From Deltaproteobacteria bacterium (GTDB lineage Bacteria > SAR324 > XYD2-FULL-50-16): a stretch of 64,000 nucleotides of DNA. Both the position numbers and the translations under genes were made by a program. Positions 63,545 to 64,000 of the stretch are shown here, one piece after another; position 1 is the first letter of the stretch; each line of letters begins with the position of its first letter. Below the pieces are notes generated by a model, which was not told where the DNA came from, made no database searches, and was given only the letters and a program-made list of their open reading frames with translations. The stretch lies in NCBI GenBank assembly GCA_018657625.1, contig JABHWU010000044.1:106198-170197 (forward strand), in the 5' to 3' direction.

Positions 63545-64000
63545 ATTATTTTCTCCTATCAGATTTTAAATAAAATGAACCTCGATATGTCCGTTTAAAC
63601 CGTGGACATTCTGTACAACTAGAAATAATGCAAGTTACAGTTTTAGATACCTGACAAATTAATCAATGGCATCCAAAGGATGTAAATCCGTAAAATATCC
63701 TCCTTTTTAAAGATTAAGAAAAAAATATTTTGATGATTCAATCTTAAAAAAAATAGATTTTCGCTGAAAAATCAAAATAATCAAAAAAAAAACAAGTAGT
63801 ATTAAGATGTAATATGTAAAATATTGGTACTATCAGATAGGAAGACCTTAATATTATTACCATTGTCAGCAAATGACAGTTGGTTAGCAGCAACATTATG
63901 TTATTACAGATGAATAATGTCAGAAGCGATCGTTTTTATCAAGTATATGATTTGGTGAAATCATTTGGTTTTGGTCTAAATTTGATAAAACACCTATAAA
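63545..64000. other. Upstream region of the TRAP operon, no recognised gene
   Basis: The last 456 bp are AT-rich and should carry the TAXI operon promoter. I could not choose a convincing -35/-10 pair. A 33-codon ORF at 63898-63999 has no ribosome site and resembles nothing known. Confidence 0.4.

Overview
The window is an AT-rich bacterial chromosome segment with compact, mostly housekeeping and metabolic gene content, two decayed insertion sequences, one tRNA gene and one recognisable defence operon. Periplasmic multiheme cytochrome c, a lipoprotein, a TRAP-TAXI uptake operon and chemotaxis-type signalling point to a Gram-negative bacterium, possibly a Deltaproteobacteria-like lineage (Desulfobacterota or SAR324). 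That placement is inference from gene content only.

Layout. 1-9 kb: a DUF445 membrane protein cut by the window edge, a GST gene of different base composition, trmO, an EamA exporter, palindromic repeats, a GGCT-like gene, a DUF6172 gene, an Atm1-type ABC exporter and a BRCT protein. 9-16 kb: a GNAT protein, then the nfeD - short nfeD - floA - small membrane protein operon (minus strand), threonine dehydratase and small unknown genes. 16-28 kb (minus strand): a 595-residue unknown protein, a calcineurin-type 5'-nucleotidase, a PHP phosphoesterase and upstream of them jetD, jetC, jetB, jetA. Together jetABCD form a Wadjet (MukBEF-like SMC plus Toprim nuclease) anti-plasmid system. The PHP and nucleotidase genes follow jetD with gaps of 27 and 8 bp and look co-transcribed; whether they belong to the system is the main open question here.

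28-38 kb: hutC and hutH with a perfect HutC-type palindrome on the promoter, divergent from jetA; a HOGA1-like aldolase, uridine kinase, cheY, a CheZ-like gene that has lost the phosphatase domain of an ancestral SpoIIE-type C-terminus, a response regulator-histidine kinase, threonine aldolase and a D-glutamate cyclase homologue. 38-52 kb: a 14-repeat WD40 protein, a K+ channel with RCK domain, a 581-residue unknown, ilvD, ptsI plus an unknown gene, a 12-heme-site cytochrome c, a CoA-binding protein, a tandem chorismate-mutase-fold protein, a SUI1 factor and tRNA-Ala(GGC).

52-64 kb: an accessory stretch starting at the tRNA: a decayed IS91-family transposase, a 1463-residue lipoprotein carrying two seven-repeat RCC1 arrays made by block duplication, a frameshifted IS110-family transposase remnant, and a minus-strand TRAP operon (TAXI receptor, DUF1566 protein, fused permease, UspA). 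The last 456 bp hold no convincing gene.

The annotation was made by reading only; family names rest on recognised motifs, not on database searches.
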